A stretch of DNA of 64,000 nt from Leptoclinus maculatus. Lineage: Eukaryota > Chordata > Actinopteri > Perciformes > Stichaeidae. The notes beneath the pieces are model-generated. The model made no database searches, had not been told where the DNA came from, and was given only the letters and a program-made list of their open reading frames with translations. The DNA lies in contig JAVDOI010000003.1 of NCBI GenBank assembly GCA_032191485.1, positions 26,824,836 through 26,888,835 on the forward strand, in the 5' to 3' direction. Both the position numbers and the translations under genes were made by a program. Position 1 is the first letter of the stretch. Each line of letters begins with the position of its first letter. Positions 1 through 13,866 of the stretch are shown here, in pieces.

Positions 1-761
1 TGCCTTTCAACACAAGTGTTTTCTAAATCTGCTCTAAAAGACCCTCTTATACATATAAAATATATGACTATGCTAATCTCCACAAACATACAATCAAAGG
101 CTTTTTTTTTTGTTCAATGCAATTAAATTAACACTGATGCACAACTTAGTCAACAGTACTTGACATTTACATTTTGGGGCATTTAGCTGACCCCTCTCAC
201 CCAGAGGAACCTCCCACTCCCTTTCTGTCCCCTCCATCACACACGTCCTCTACATCTTTATCCCCTCCCCCCTTCACCCTCACCCTCTCCCTCCTTCCCT
301 CACTGTCTCCGTGGCTGTAATAAGCTGAACATTGCATTACAGTTTCCATTCATCCGTGCCCCTCTGATCTTCTCTGCGTGAATGAGAGTCCTGTGGCGCC
401 CGCTGGCCGAGCAGCTCTCGAGAGCTGGAGGCTAATAGCCGCCGGTCACGGCCGACTGCTGCACTGTACAATATGTCCACCTTTAGGAATGGTGGGGACT
501 GACCCGATGCTATCGGGGGGGAGATGAATGCTTTGATTTGGACTAACAAGTATGAAAACACTTTGAATTACTAGAAGGCAAAAAAAAAGACAGGATGAAC
601 ACTGTAACCAACTGGACATATTCAGGAAGAAACAGTTTACTGGACAATTACGTTTTCTAAAATATCGTCTTTTCTAATAAACACACACAGTTAGGCTATC
701 TGTGTGTGCCTGACGTGATGTGACGTGTTGTGCTCCTGTTGAACCGACAGGGTCAGGATGG

Positions 762-762
<1 letters not shown>

Positions 763-801
<39 letters not shown>
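763..801. repeat. (CA)n microsatellite
   Basis: Uninterrupted CA dinucleotide tract of about 39 bases. Open frames across it are low-complexity artefacts. Confidence 0.95.
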
Positions 802-804
<3 letters not shown>

Positions 805-1558
805 CAGGGATGTTCCCATAGCCTTTCCGAATGGTTAAGCAATATCTCTCTCTCTCTCCGTCGCCCTCACTCAGTCTCTCTTTCTCCTCTCATGTCCGAC
901 TCTTACTCACTTCCTCTCTGCGTCCATCAGTATTCCTTTCTTTTCTCAGTTTGTCACTCTACCTCTATTTTATTTTGTTGCGTCTCTCCAACCCTTCAGA
1001 CGGTGAGAGAGAAAAGTACAAATGCAGTACTGCACACAAGCATTCGTTGTGTTTTCCTTTAACTAACGCAGCAGTGAAAACACATACAAAAAACTGCTAA
1101 GAAGCTATAGAATATGAAAATAACAGAAGCCTGAATCTGTTTTACTATCTCCTTAAGACAGTGACAAACTGTAGTGTAGACACCTACAGGAGATCATTCG
1201 TATACACCTGTTTTCAGCTGTAAAGTATCACTACTGCTACATGGACTTCTCTAGCGCTCCGACATTTTGTGCAATTAGGAAGAAACACAAAAAATACATC
1301 CAAAAAAAACACTGACAGATCCTCAAATGGCTGGAAAGGTATGGGCTGGCATGGTACGACAACGGCGATATTGAGAGGAGGAAATCGTGCACTCATTCTG
1401 GCGAACGGGGAGCTAGTTCCAGCTACATTTAATGAGCAGATTCTCCCACCAGAACAACCAATTAAGGCCTCTCATTAGTGGGTTCCACAGAGCCGCCACT
1501 GTTCTGCACATCCTGAGAGTCTGAGAATGAACATGGCACTGATGATTATAGATAAACT

Positions 1559-1560
<2 letters not shown>

Positions 1561-1598
<38 letters not shown>

Positions 1599-1622
1599 AG
1601 AGGGGGGGGGGGGGGGGGGGGG
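1561..1622. repeat. (CA)n followed by G21
   Basis: A CA tract (1561-1594) runs through a short GA stretch into 21 consecutive G (1602-1622). It is one of three very long G runs in the window. Unlike the other two, it is not followed by the CTTCATGTTTCAT string. Confidence 0.95.
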
Positions 1623-3702
1623 CCTGGCGGACGACTTGTGGATTTCCCTTGTGGCTCACCAAACCAACGCTTCTTCCTGCTCACACTATAAAGGAGCAGA
1701 AAATGTTCCAATGCAAATTCTGTATTCTATGTGTCTTTATATCATGAAAGCTTTAACCTTCACTGAGGTGAGTTTTTCACCCACATGTTGTGCTCTGCTA
1801 AATAACCTGTAACACAATACATAAATCACACACAATAGCGCTGCTGAAAGTGATACCGTTGTGAAGCATGCGACGTTCCACTGCTGTTAAGAGACAGAGA
1901 GGTGTGTTAAAGTAACACTATGGGCAGTTTTGGGTCCTTAAGTTTCTGCTGTTGCTGTACTGCTTATGATTATTCGTCTCCACTCTCAAATTTATCGGTG
2001 GGAACACATTTGTAACGACAAAGGAATATATGGATACAAATCCTCGGAAGTCTGTTTGAAAGTAATTTAAATGATTGAGAGTATAGACTCGTTCTCTCAT
2101 GAACGTACTGTAGCTGGCTGGCCGTGTGGCGTGATGGATGATGATGATGATGACTCTGTTACGTAACTTGCTCAGTTCCACGGGGTTTCCACTCTGCTCT
2201 CACAGAGCTTTAGGTGGCATCGAGCCGAAAGATTACAGTCTTGTCACCATATTTTAAACTAACAGAGATGGGTTCACATGGAAAACAAAGATCATATGTC
2301 TGGACAATCCCCTGCTGTCCAGTTTACGTCCATCGCTTTAGAATAAATAGTTATGCAAAGTCAAACATGGTGTAGGGTCCTCAGCATTTGTGTTTTCTAG
2401 GAAACCTGCGACTTGGTGATCGCGTTGTGCTCATTATTAATGCAAACCAAAAATCTAAATTGTTACAATGACATACAATAAAAGCATGAAAAGTCGTATT
2501 TCCTATCTCTGGAGTCCCACATACACCAATAAAGTCCATGACATTGCGCCGACCCGGACGTCCTCCATTTCTCTCTAACCTACCTTCCTTTCCCTCAGAG
2601 GAGAAGAGACAAGAAGGCCGCAGGCACCGGAGCCGAGTTGTGCTGATTAAAGTGATGAGTGGCACACACAAACACACACACATATATATATGAAGACATG
2701 TGGAGACGGATTAAAGGGTGATTGTTAGCAGCAGTGCCCTAATAGCAGTGTGCCTGTGCTGCAGCACACATCCACCATTGAACTGCACAAGGCTCCTATC
2801 AGATAGTTATTGATGAAGTTGCGTATGTTTGTTCAAAAGGAGAGAGAAATATAACAGAAGTATGCTTGAGGAGTAGCAAACGGCCTCGAGTCTGACTGTG
2901 GCACCTTGTGGACATTGATTTAATTCATCAAAATCAAATTAGGTTGATGTGACGGATATGTTTGCAAAGTGACACTGACTATTTATTTTACACTTCAGCA
3001 CAATCTCGGCTCAGTCCAGTGTGTCTGTCAGTTGGTCTGTCTGTCAGTTGGTCTGTCTGGGAACTAGTTGAACCTTTGCCATCTGTCAAACAAAGTATGA
3101 CTCTGCCTGGGAAATACACACACATGTTGTCGGTGGACAAATAGCAGCGAGAAAGTAAGACACGTTTAAACAGAAATGGTGGTGCGGTCGAGGGCAGACC
3201 CACCAAAACTGAAACAAAGTCTACATTTTAGAGGGTTTAAAAGCCATTTAAATCAATCATTGACAGCAGAAATGCGCCATGCATGGTATGGTTAACGTAA
3301 TCTTTTAGTTACATTGTCAAAACAGGTCAAATATTGGCTAACTGCAACTTTTTTTTTTAAAAAGCTATTTTTACCATTATCATCTTTGACTCTTGGTATT
3401 GTGTGTCCTCAAGCTTTGAATTATCAATAAGATACATTACAGACTAATTGATATTTGATAATGCTATTCCACAAATTAACGAAGTTAACCCTTCATGCTC
3501 TGAATATCTCGGTTGCCACAGTCACAACTGGGACCAACCCCATCTTCTGAATGCAGTAACCACACGTCTCAAACAAACAGGACTGCATTTCCCAGACATC
3601 TTTGTGAATCAATTTCCAGAATGAACCCTGTGCATGAAACCAAAATCCTTTGATATCAGTGAAAAAACGTGCGTGTTCCAGTTTTGCTGCATGGGGACGG
3701 GA

Positions 3703-3723
3703 CACACACACACACACACACAC
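3703..3723. repeat. (CA)n microsatellite
   Basis: Short CA tract of about 20 bases. Confidence 0.85.
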
Positions 3724-4429
3724 GACATCAACAACGATAAAAAAAAAAAACTGCTTAAAATGAAAATGACGGACGTTTGAATACGTCTTTAAACGCAACG
3801 ATTACGTTTGCATGATTGGAACTTACACCAGGAAATGCAACCACCACCAGCAAGTCGAAAAAACGACCTTTTAAAACATGTTCACGCTGGTTTAACTTGA
3901 GCTAAGCGGCTCCATTGAAGCTGTGATGCAAACCACATGAAACACAGACATGAGAGTAGTTTAGGTGATGATAACCGCCATGAAGAGCCGTAACGCTACA
4001 TTCAAGGTATGACTGCGACTCCAGATAACGGATTTCATTGGGAAACGTGACCATTTCCGAAAAATCACCGTGGTTGTTCATGCAGGTTGAGCACCGACAT
4101 ATTTAACGTTACTGCAACAAAATAGACATTAGAAAACGCTAAATATCCCGAAAAGCATTGAAGCAGTCGCTAATATATAAACCACGTGATTTAAAACGTG
4201 GTAACAAAAATCAAACGTTACCTGTTTGTGATTTTCAACGATGCGTGTTGGGGGAACTTTTCCAAACGTGGCCTCTCACTCCGTTCTCCTCCAAAAAATA
4301 ACGTACGTCCCACTATCTCAACCTCCAAAAAAATCTCCCACTACAGTCCACACACGGGAAATCTGGCCAGGGCTCAAAAGCAGACGTGTCCATCATCCTT
4401 AAGACCCGCCCCCATACAGTTAAAAACAT

Positions 4430-4620
4430 CTTTTAGCGCTCGCTCATTGGTTCAGAGGGGACACTGTATTATATCCTGAGATGTGATTGGTCGCCGGCGC
4501 TGTCCATACACGTTGGAGGGACGTTGGAAGCAGATGTGGCAGTGCTATGTTGGCGAGGTAGCTCCCCCTAGAGGACGTATGGCATCACTGCAATATGGTG
4601 AGGATGTAGTTTACTGTTTT
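4430..4620. promoter_or_regulatory. Candidate CCAAT-box promoter region
   Basis: Two ATTGG (inverted CCAAT) motifs at 4446-4450 and 4486-4490 lie 40 bp apart, with CpG-containing sequence around and just after them (about 4490-4520). The rest of the flank is CpG-poor. Paired CCAAT boxes near CpG-rich DNA are typical of vertebrate promoters. I cannot identify the transcript it would drive or its direction, so this is inference. Confidence 0.25.
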
Positions 4621-5364
4621 ATTTAGTTTACTCACGTTTAGTCTGGAATTTGAACAGGAAATTGGTGATCTGAAGAGCAGGTTACATTTTTTTGTATCAT
4701 TTAGTTTTTAAAATCAGTGTCCTTTAATTGATTTATTGCCAGAATAAATCCAAAATGATGTTTTAACAGAATTTCCAGGTGTCTTTGGTCTCCTGTTCAA
4801 GACATGTTTCCTCTTGAAAAAAACTAAGTTTGCAGGCTACTTTTTTTATTTATTTAAATTTTTTTCATTCATATTTTATATGCATTTAGTATTAATAGAG
4901 GTTGATTAAGCTCATCTGTTTTTTCTTTGTTTGTTCGTTTTTGTCTGCTTTGACTTAACGGTATTTTCTCAGCCAGTTCAGAACTTCCAATTCCTCTCAC
5001 ACCGTTCATGCTAGACACATTGGCGATTAATATACAACACAAACAGTTTAATCCCAACGTGGTGCCAAGCCAGCATTTGAGAAACACTGCAGTGCAGTGG
5101 CATGAATATTTATGGTCGGTTGTCAGCCGTGACCCCTTGATGAAGCTACCTTTGGAAACCGTTAGGTGTTCTGTAAATCACACAGTACAGAGACATTTTC
5201 ATTTAGGAGCACTGATCTGTCTCTTTAAATGCACACTTGACGATGGACACATTACCTGACTATGTTAATTACTTCTTCCACACTTATTCTTTCTCCCCTG
5301 AACTCATTCTTACTCACAAGGACACACTTGTCATTGCACAACATACGGCATGGCTTCTGCCACT

Positions 5365-5367
<3 letters not shown>

Positions 5368-5432
<65 letters not shown>
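5368..5432. repeat. (CA)n microsatellite, 65 bp
   Basis: Uninterrupted CA tract of about 65 bases. The poly-His/Thr frames here are artefacts. Confidence 0.95.
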
Positions 5433-5434
<2 letters not shown>

Positions 5435-5653
5435 CTTACATACTGTATACCAACACCCCCACCCAGATTAGCTCAAGTAATTGGCTTATAGTGTAAAGCA
5501 GCGTGGAGATTTGACATCTATCAAAGCGGTGGAGTAAACAACCGCATAGGAACATCATCTATGATGAAAAACTGGCAACAGAAAAGGACCATTTGATTGT
5601 AAGCTGAAAGAATCACATTGTGCAGCAGGTAGCGTGTGTTTCAGTGGACTCAC

Positions 5654-5705
5654 CATTAGTAGAGCAGCGTGGATCCAGCAGAGGAGCACAGCCGGCCAAT
5701 GGAGC
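5654..5705 (-). other. Candidate signal-peptide exon end (- strand)
   Basis: Read on the - strand, this stretch is open and encodes a hydrophobic run (WPAVLLCWIHAALLM). It ends directly at a consensus splice donor (GTGAGT, plus-strand 5648-5653). That is the look of a signal-peptide exon. I find no convincing start codon or acceptor upstream, because a CA/TG tract intervenes, so this is only a candidate. Confidence 0.18.
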
Positions 5706-7439
5706 GAGCGCACACACACACACACAAACACACAGAGGAAAACAGAATATCAGACGTTTATTTGAACCCTGAACACATCTACGTGTTTATTTTATGAGCG
5801 GCATCTGCTACAGTTGCAAACCTCAAATTTTTATTGAAAACCGAATGACGGATTTTTATAGAATTTCACGCAATTACATTACAGAGATCAAACCGTTTGG
5901 CTGCAGTTACATGATCCCTACATTCTTAAGAGAACGAGGCATGAAGTGACGCATCTGACTCCCGTCTACCTGTGAGTCTGAGCATCCAGACCAGCCATGA
6001 GAAGAAAAGAAAGAAAACAAACACGCAGCACATCTCCTCTGTGGCGTGACAACAAACAGCCAGGTATCAGTCTAACGTTATTGACACAAGATCCACATGT
6101 TAGGAGGGTGAAAGGAAACACACCCACACTGGTGGATTTAATCACACAAACAACACAGGGCTGATTGAATTAAGGTCTCCTCCCTCTGTCCCTGAAGCCA
6201 TCGACCCTTTTGGCCTCACAAGTCCTTCAATTGAATTGCAACCTTCCGAGGAGGAAGCACAACAGAACAGCTTGACCTTCATCAGTCAGTTTCATGATAA
6301 AAATCAACACCGGCTGCCTGGAGGCGTGCATCACTTCATCAACAGTGAAACACGTGAGAGCCGTTTCTAAAGAGAACAAAGAAGACTCAAATTAAAATGT
6401 AAAATATGCTACATAAGTGATAACAGACTGATTATATCGGTGTGACTTCACACAACCACGTAGATTTAACCGTAGAGCACTGACGTCATCATCTTGGTCG
6501 TCTTGCACTTTATTTTACCGCCCAGTCACAAGCTATAACATTTAGAACACCGATAAGGTCACAACGAAGACACAAATGGCAGAAATGTAAGGCCACCACA
6601 GAGCTACTGCATGCGGTTCCAGATCTCTATGATGTAGGAAAATAAAAGTAAAGAAAGTCAGAAAGGTGTACCTGATCAAAAGTCCCATATTGCAGAAATA
6701 GTTCCCACACTGAGATTAAGTCTTGACCTAATCAGCCTTATCTAAGATCTCTGCTGCTCTCTCTCTCTCTCTTTCTTCTCAGCTATGTCTCTCCACCTCC
6801 TGTGTCGCCCCAACAGAAACCCCTCAGCACACACAACAGTTGCCTCTTTGCCTCACGCTGAACGCCTGGTCTCAGCTGATTTTAAAACCCTCGCCGTCAA
6901 CCAAACAGATTGACCAACAGTGTCGATAGGCGTAACAGGCTTGGCTGTCAGAAAGGCATGTGTCCTACAGCCAGGGAGCTATACAGTAGGGCCGGCTGTG
7001 CGGTTTTCCTCATGAAGGCATGAGATCAAGCCAACGCAGATTCTCCAGAGGATTAGTGGCGAGCCCTTCTGAGGGGAATTACCGCGACACGGCCATCTGG
7101 ACAGCAGAACATTGCCCACTGCAGCAACTATCGAGCCAAGTCTGTGCCCAGATGGGACCGGCAGATATTGCGCGGTCATTCTTCTATACCCTGACCTGAG
7201 AACCCTGTACCTTTTTACGTTTTATGTTGCTTGTAGCCAAAAAAGTGACTTGTATCATTTTTTGGTTTTCTTTCAGAGATTGTGATTGAGTTAAATCATT
7301 CACAAATGGAATATAAATAGTAATTCATAATCAGTCTGAGCTTTGTGACACGAGATCAAAGAGACTTTGAAACTTGAGAATGTCCTTTTCTTGGCATGTA
7401 TTTTCATGAAAAACTCCCTTTTATATAGCGCTCGTGTGC

Positions 7440-7895
7440 AGGAATGTTGTTCTCCGGAGTGCCCACCAACCCCCAGACTGTAATATAAGACAGCCTGGTC
7501 AGTATTTTGTGGGTTGCATCGATCACAAAACGTTATGTGATTCAACAAGTCATTCAGATTTGGCTCCTCTTCGTCTCTTGCAAGCTCATTATAATACACC
7601 ATCTCACATCTGAGTATCTCCACCCACACCCTGAGAACTACCTTTGCAAAGGTGCGCCGTATTTTTCTCGCAAGCCAATCGGAGCAGACCGGGCTTTTTA
7701 CAGGAGGAGGCTCTTAAAGAGACAGGCGCCAAAACAGAGCGTTTCAGACAGAGGGTAAAAACAGGTATATTCAGACAGACGGTATAAGAAAAAATATGGG
7801 TTTTTTTAAACATTAAAGCATGCAAACATGATCTAGTAGAAACCCAAAATACAAGTGTGAACCTGAAAATGAGTGTGATGTGTCCCCTTTAAAGC
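7440..7895. repeat. Percomorph interspersed repeat
   Basis: The stretch reading 'caagccaatcggagcagac', then 'gagcgtttcagacagaggg', and ending near 'cctgaaaatgagtgtgatg' matches a dispersed repeat I recognise from many percomorph genomes. Boundaries are approximate. Short open frames over it on both strands are not genes. Confidence 0.55.
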
Positions 7896-8665
7896 TTTTG
7901 TGAAACATCAGCTGACGAGATATTCAGCCAGGGGATGCTACAAATTGACAAACTTCATTATTGAAGTGAACATGCAACGAGTACATTTCACATGCTCCAT
8001 AAGAAGTCAGCTGACTTCATTAAAATGCCTTTAGATAACTCCGCTATACATGAATGCCACCACACCCTCACTGCCCATTAGACAGTTCACTTGAGTGAAG
8101 TCTATTTTTAACTTTGTAATCGGTGTATCAAAAGAAAAAAACATGTATTTTCTTTTACTATTAATACTGGGAAAGTTCCAAAAGCTTATTTTTACTCTGC
8201 ACAAATGATGCACAAATAAACACATATCGGGATAATCATTTTCAACAGAAGCACAGTAAAACTCTCACCACATTCCTCAGTTTTCATGATACCTATTATT
8301 GCCTGTGCTCTCATCTGAACCCGTTATTAAAATATGAAGATATCATACTGCACTGTTGCCTACAGTATTCATATATAAAGAGACGCAAATTTACACACCC
8401 TGCCCGAAGACATGCACGCACACTTTCAACCCCTGCGCTCAAAACATCCGAATACAACACACACATCAAACTGTAGTTTACCTGATTACCACTTCATAAT
8501 CAGCTGGAACAAGCTGCTTGACTGGATTGAGCATTTTCCTCGCATGACTCCGCTTCCCTCACTCGCTCTGTCTTCTCGTGTGTCGCGCAAAGAACACAAG
8601 ACACTGAACAAATACTTCTCTCTCAATTCACACCTGTTTGTTTTATGTAAAGTCAACCATGACTC

Positions 8666-8710
<45 letters not shown>

Positions 8711-11700
8711 CATGTCTTTGTGTTTGTCGTAACTCTAAACTCCAGGATCAGGTGTCAGCCAAGGAAGAGAGAGAGAAAGAACTTATTAAAGTGAAGCAAC
8801 CTGGTCAGAAAGATAAAGGATGTTGAGAGAAGAGTGGACACGCAATGGAGAGAAGGAGCTTTTTTGCAGGGTGCACCCATGGGTGGCACCTCATCCTTAT
8901 CCCTGGCAGTAACAGGGACAGGGTAATAAAATGTTACTCCGAAACTTGTTCTTCAACCATCACTACACAGTGTGCCTTTAATTGAATGTTCCAGCTGTGT
9001 TTGTGTGTACTTGTATTAATCAGGTTCAGAGTTAAGGGAATTAATGTAATTCAATGTCCTCCTATGTGACAAAAGAAAGTGTGTGTGTGTATGTGTGTGT
9101 GTGTGTGTGTTTGTGTGATGGAGTAAACAGTAATAGGTGTGTCTTGACTTGAGAAAAGCTTAAGCAGAAAAATACACAAAAGTTTGTTTGTTTTGCACGA
9201 TCACAAGTTTGAGTACGGCAACTGTCCAGCACCTCAAACCAACAAACCACGAGCTGCCTCCCAACAGAAGCTCTGTGTTGTCCTGTATTGTACCGGGTCA
9301 ACATGCATGAGAAGCCCGTAGTTGCGATCATATTAAGTTTGAACCATATAATTACACATTAATTAAGCGTCAACTAAAAATGAAGTCAACCACGTTTCTC
9401 TATCACGTAACTTTGTGACCAGGTGTGCCCTGAACGCACCACAACAGAAGAGGCAGGACTCCTATCATCTACAAGTATGTAGCAGTATGACAGTAGTATG
9501 TAAGTTTGAACATCAAACTTTACTTAAAGTATCAAAAATACAAGTGCTCATTTTGCCGTATATGGCCCATTTTGGAACAACACATATAATATTATTGGAA
9601 TATGATTATTGATGCATCAATGTGGGGTTAGTGTGTGTTTGTATCAAATATTTGTGTTACACCTGCTCTATCCAATTCAATATGTGCTTTATTGGCACAA
9701 ATGTAACAAAAACAATATTGCCTAAGCGTCAAGTAAGTTTAGCAAGTTTATAATAATGAGTTTATTAAAAGGTATGCATCCTAAAATGAAGAACATAGCA
9801 GTGTGCCAGTACCTTTACAGGGTCTGGGTAGTTGTATATTGAGCTCCTACATTCGACCCTCCGTCACACAGTGAGTATCAGTATCAGTTGTTCTAAGAAA
9901 AAAAAATAAAAAAATAACATAATCGTATACAGCAACCTCGTTATAATAGCAAAATGTGATCATTAAATTATCTACAAATCAAATAAAGTACAAGTCAGGT
10001 TTTAATAAACTAGATACATTTAAAGGCCTGTAGCCATCTGTATGTTTTATTGTATGCTGATTATTTTTACTTTAAAAATGTAATGATTTGTCACAGTTTC
10101 TTTCTTTATCTCAAGGCCCTGTTGACCGTCCTGTGCTAAAGAAGAGCGGCGGTGCGGCCTCACCGACAGCCTGTATAATCTATAACACTTGACAGACCAC
10201 TAGAGGTCAGCAGCTCCTCTTTACATCTTGAGTCTCATCTGAAGCCATGACAGAAAAGTGGTGGAGAAACCTCTAAACACGGTGATGTATGTCCTGAAGA
10301 GAGCAGATTATCTTCATTTAAGAACAAAGACTTGAATTCATTTGTCTGTGAGAAGAGCCTTGTTTTCCTCCAGTGGAAGACCACTGGATGTGGTTTGCTT
10401 TTTCATTCTTTCACACTCTACACAAAGTCACACAGTCGAGCCTTCTCAGAGAAAAAAATGTGAGCAATTTTGTGTATTTCATACCAAGAGAGTTCAGAGG
10501 AAACACATCTCACCCCAGATAAATAGCTCATGTCACAAGATGGCCCCGTTACTGACTTAATGAAATTAAATCTGAAGAACATTTATATTGTTGTCGTTAA
10601 ACTGGTTAAAACAACTCTATTATGTCACAGAGATTCATTATTATTACTTGACTTTGACTCTTCATGTAATAACACCACTGACCAGTATATAATGCATAAC
10701 CCATCCCATGTTTATTCAAACTTCATGACCCATTTAAACTGACATCTTTGAACAACGTTTTTTTAAAACATTATCTTGATTAAATTAGTTACAATTAAAA
10801 ATTGTATTTCTCTAATAGTTTCCATCACTTTCGGTTTGATATCAGTTTCGTTATTGCTCTGCTTTTATTCTGCAAACAGATGCAACACTAATGTCTAAAC
10901 TTGTAGATATAATTATCGCAATCTTTACTTTGATGATGAAGAGTAGTTTACTTTTACTTTCACATCCGATCTCTCCAGACCCGTCGTCCAGACTCTGCCC
11001 CCACATGTCTCAGACACACGGAGTGTCTCAAATGGAAACAGTGGAGAGAACCTCATCCTCCTGTATCCATGGATACAAACTCATCCACAGTTGCAACTTT
11101 CACAACCAGGATTGATTTTTTTGACTCTGGGGCTTTAATAGTCTACCGTATAGTCCCATGAGGAGACCGCAGTGTGACCTACCGACACTTAGAAGGACGT
11201 TTTCTTGACGAAACACTCTACCAGTCACTACACGATATTGAAGGGGAGTGTGTTTCCTTTAAGTGTTCCTTGAATCAGAGGACTACATCCACACCTGTGG
11301 TCAACATTACTCCACCCCTGATAAAAACCAGCCTGGGCAAAGCCATAACCTCGCCCTCCTGACTCGTCCATCGGTGCGCCAGGACTCAAATGAGGCCAAA
11401 GTCCTTTCATGTTGGCCCTCTCAACCTATCTCCAGCCGTTCTTTATACCGGCATACAAACACTGAGGACAGATATTAAATCATGGACACGTGGCCACAAA
11501 CACACAACATGAATTCAAAATGTGAACCTGACTAGAGGTCTAATTAGCCGGAGTATTGAAAACACCTGTGTGGGTGTGCGGCCTTTCCACTTAAGTTTCT
11601 ATTAATCACTTTACCACAAACAGCTTGCCACTCAGTGACCCAGCCTTGATGATGTAGTTGTATAGTCTAGTAGCTTTTAGTGTGTGCTGTATTGTGTATA

Positions 11701-12355
11701 TAAAGTGGTAAGATACGGACCATGTGTTGTCTTTTGTTGTAGCATTATTGCAGTTGTGTTTACTCAACCAGTCAAGTGTACTTGTACTTTATCTGAGTGC
11801 TACTTTTCATTTCGGAGGGTTTATTTGACGAGTGTAGTTATTAGTTGCTTTTCAGATTAAAATTGTACACGTTAAATACAAATCAGTTGATGAAATATGA
11901 TACAATATTGTAGAACAGTGTGTAGTATTTATGGGGGGTCTATCAAAATGGAATATCATAATATTAATTATGTTTTTCTTCAGTGTATAATCACCTGAAA
12001 ATAAGAATGTTTTTGTTACCTTAGAATGAGTTGTTTGTATCGACATACAGAGCGGGTCCTCTTCACGGAGCCGGCCGTCATGTTTCTACAGTAGCCCGGA
12101 ATGGACAAACCAAACACCGGCTCTATATAAACCCAATGCGTGTTTTCACGTCGGCCACCGTAGTTCTCCTACATGCTTGGCACATGGGAGAAGTTTCAGT
12201 TGGTTGCAATCTGCAACCTCACCGCTAGATGACACCACATCCTACACACTGCACCCTTAAACTACTAACGACATCAAAAAACAACAACAAACAACATCAA
12301 AATAGTGTTACATGTTAATAAATCTGTACTAATCCAATAACATTATACACCTAGG

Positions 12356-12392
<37 letters not shown>

Positions 12393-12440
12393 ATTAAACA
12401 CAATCTGCATAATGAGCATGTTTTGATACTTACATTACAT
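7896..12440. other. Copy 1 intergenic DNA, no gene seen
   Basis: AT-rich noncoding sequence with a CT tract at 8669-8708, a GT tract near 9080-9112 and a TA tract at about 12357-12389. No open frame shows a recognisable domain or splice pattern. Nine of the 11 substitutions I found between the two copies fall here, all between 9405 and 11048. Confidence 0.55.
8669..8708. repeat. (CT)n microsatellite
   Basis: A 40-base CT tract. The matching tract in copy 2 (30271-30304) is 6 bases shorter, so the locus is length-variable. Confidence 0.95.
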
Positions 12441-12585
12441 CAGTGGCGGCTGGTGGAAAATGTTCTAGGTAGGGCTGTGCCACATCCAATCAATTTCAGC
12501 AAACATCCCAGAATGATTTAATGCAAAAAAAAACTCGCATTACTACTTTGCAGTTAAATATTTAACATGTATTCCAACACACAAA
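12441..12585. mobile_element. hAT-like transposon end, fragment A
   Basis: Begins CAGTGGCGGCTGGTGGAAAA, a terminal sequence typical of hAT-superfamily elements in fish. About 145 bp match the second fragment at 15165 in the same orientation. I see no reverse-complement terminus nearby, so this is one end or a truncated copy. AT-rich simple sequence (12650-12750) follows. Confidence 0.5.
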
Positions 12586-13683
12586 AAAGCAGTAAACAAC
12601 ACTTTGATAAACACGTCAGGACATCTTATTTTAGTCATCCTCACAGGCAATTCAGTATAATATAATAATATATATATTCAGTATAATATAAAACACATAT
12701 ACATTATATATATATCCATATAAATATATATATAAACTATAATATAATATAATAGAACATGTTTATTTATTGAGATGCCCCTATGGACCTTGTTATAGGG
12801 AGGTAAACATCAGGAGAAGTAAACATGAAGTGTAATTCGGAATACTGATGTTAAATTAAGCTATGATGAGTTTTCACTGTTGATTTACCATCTCAATTAA
12901 ATGTTGATGCCTCCATGACCAAGTTAAGCAGATGAGACTGAGGACAACTATGTACAAGAAAAGATGTTCACTTTGCCTAATATGTAGCTTGACAGAGTTC
13001 TCCACGTGTGCCCTGTTCTCATGTCTCCTTACCTCCTCATCCCTCATTCCCTAACTGTCCATGCTGGATCTGTCCCTGTTGTTTTAAAAAGCTAAATAAG
13101 TTATTAGCATGACTGCATCCAGCTAGCCAAACCTGTCTGGTGTACAGCTACTAGAGAAGCTTCGCATGTACTGCTTCCCTTTCCCGCTAGTCTGCTGTCT
13201 GATTGTGAGGTCAGGCTGATCTGGGATCAGCTCTTTCACTACTGCGTGTTAATTAATCACTGCACGATACGATGCTGCTGCGTTGCGACATGTGTAGAGC
13301 TGACGGGTTACACTGTGAAAGTGACTGGACGTACAACACACACTCAAAATGACTCGAGACGTCCCTGTGAAACTCCAGCCAGCACCTCATGCTCTCATGT
13401 GCGGAAGAAGAGGTTCGCGTGCTTCCTTTTTATTTCCAGGTCGCGTCGCGACTGTAGTATTCTGTGTTTACTGACATTTAAGTGTCTAAGTAAAACGAAT
13501 GATACCAGTTTGCCTCAGAGGGCGCCATCTTTATTGTTCACAGTCTCTGGCGCACATTGCTGACATCATCACAACATGACGGTTACCTGAACCGGAAGTA
13601 TCCAAGTAACTACAGCGACCGTTGCTTGGCAACGAACGCGGCGTCGCGTTCCTTTTTTGCGTTCTGTTTTTGCGTTCTTTTTG

Positions 13684-13814
13684 TTGAACCTTTGTGACGT
13701 CACAAAGCCAGATGTCAAAGCCAGTCAAGTGGCTTTGATAACTGCGTTCTGTTTTTGAACCTTTGTGATGTCACAAAGCCAGATATCAAAGCCACTTGAC
13801 TGGCTTTGATAACT
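13684..13814. promoter_or_regulatory. Duplicated palindrome cluster with CRE core
   Basis: Two near-identical units of about 60 bp (13684-13744 and 13755-13814) each hold two palindromes. TTTGTGACGTCACAAA (13691-13706) contains a perfect CRE (TGACGTCA). Its partner at 13762-13777 reads GATGTC in the core. The second palindrome, CAAAGCCA...TGGCTTTG, lies at 13716-13737 and, with its centre inverted, at 13787-13808. The cluster ends about 50 bp before the start codon at 13867, as a promoter would, but it could instead be transposon-derived dyad DNA. Confidence 0.45.
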
Positions 13815-13866
13815 GACCCTATATCTGACCCTCGCTTAACTCTTTGACACACATTACATCACTATC

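Larger units (their letters stand above)
1..7277. other. Single-copy left flank, no confident gene
   Basis: Noncoding-looking teleost DNA, AT-rich with several CA tracts. I read all frames and see no domain I recognise. Weak exon-like spots are an acceptor at 2597-2598 followed by a short open segment ending in TGA at 2644-2646, and an acceptor near 6774 followed by a 44-codon open segment. Neither has a partner exon I can identify. A stretch at about 6120-6260 has the unbroken mixed-base look of a conserved noncoding element. That is an impression only. Confidence 0.5.
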
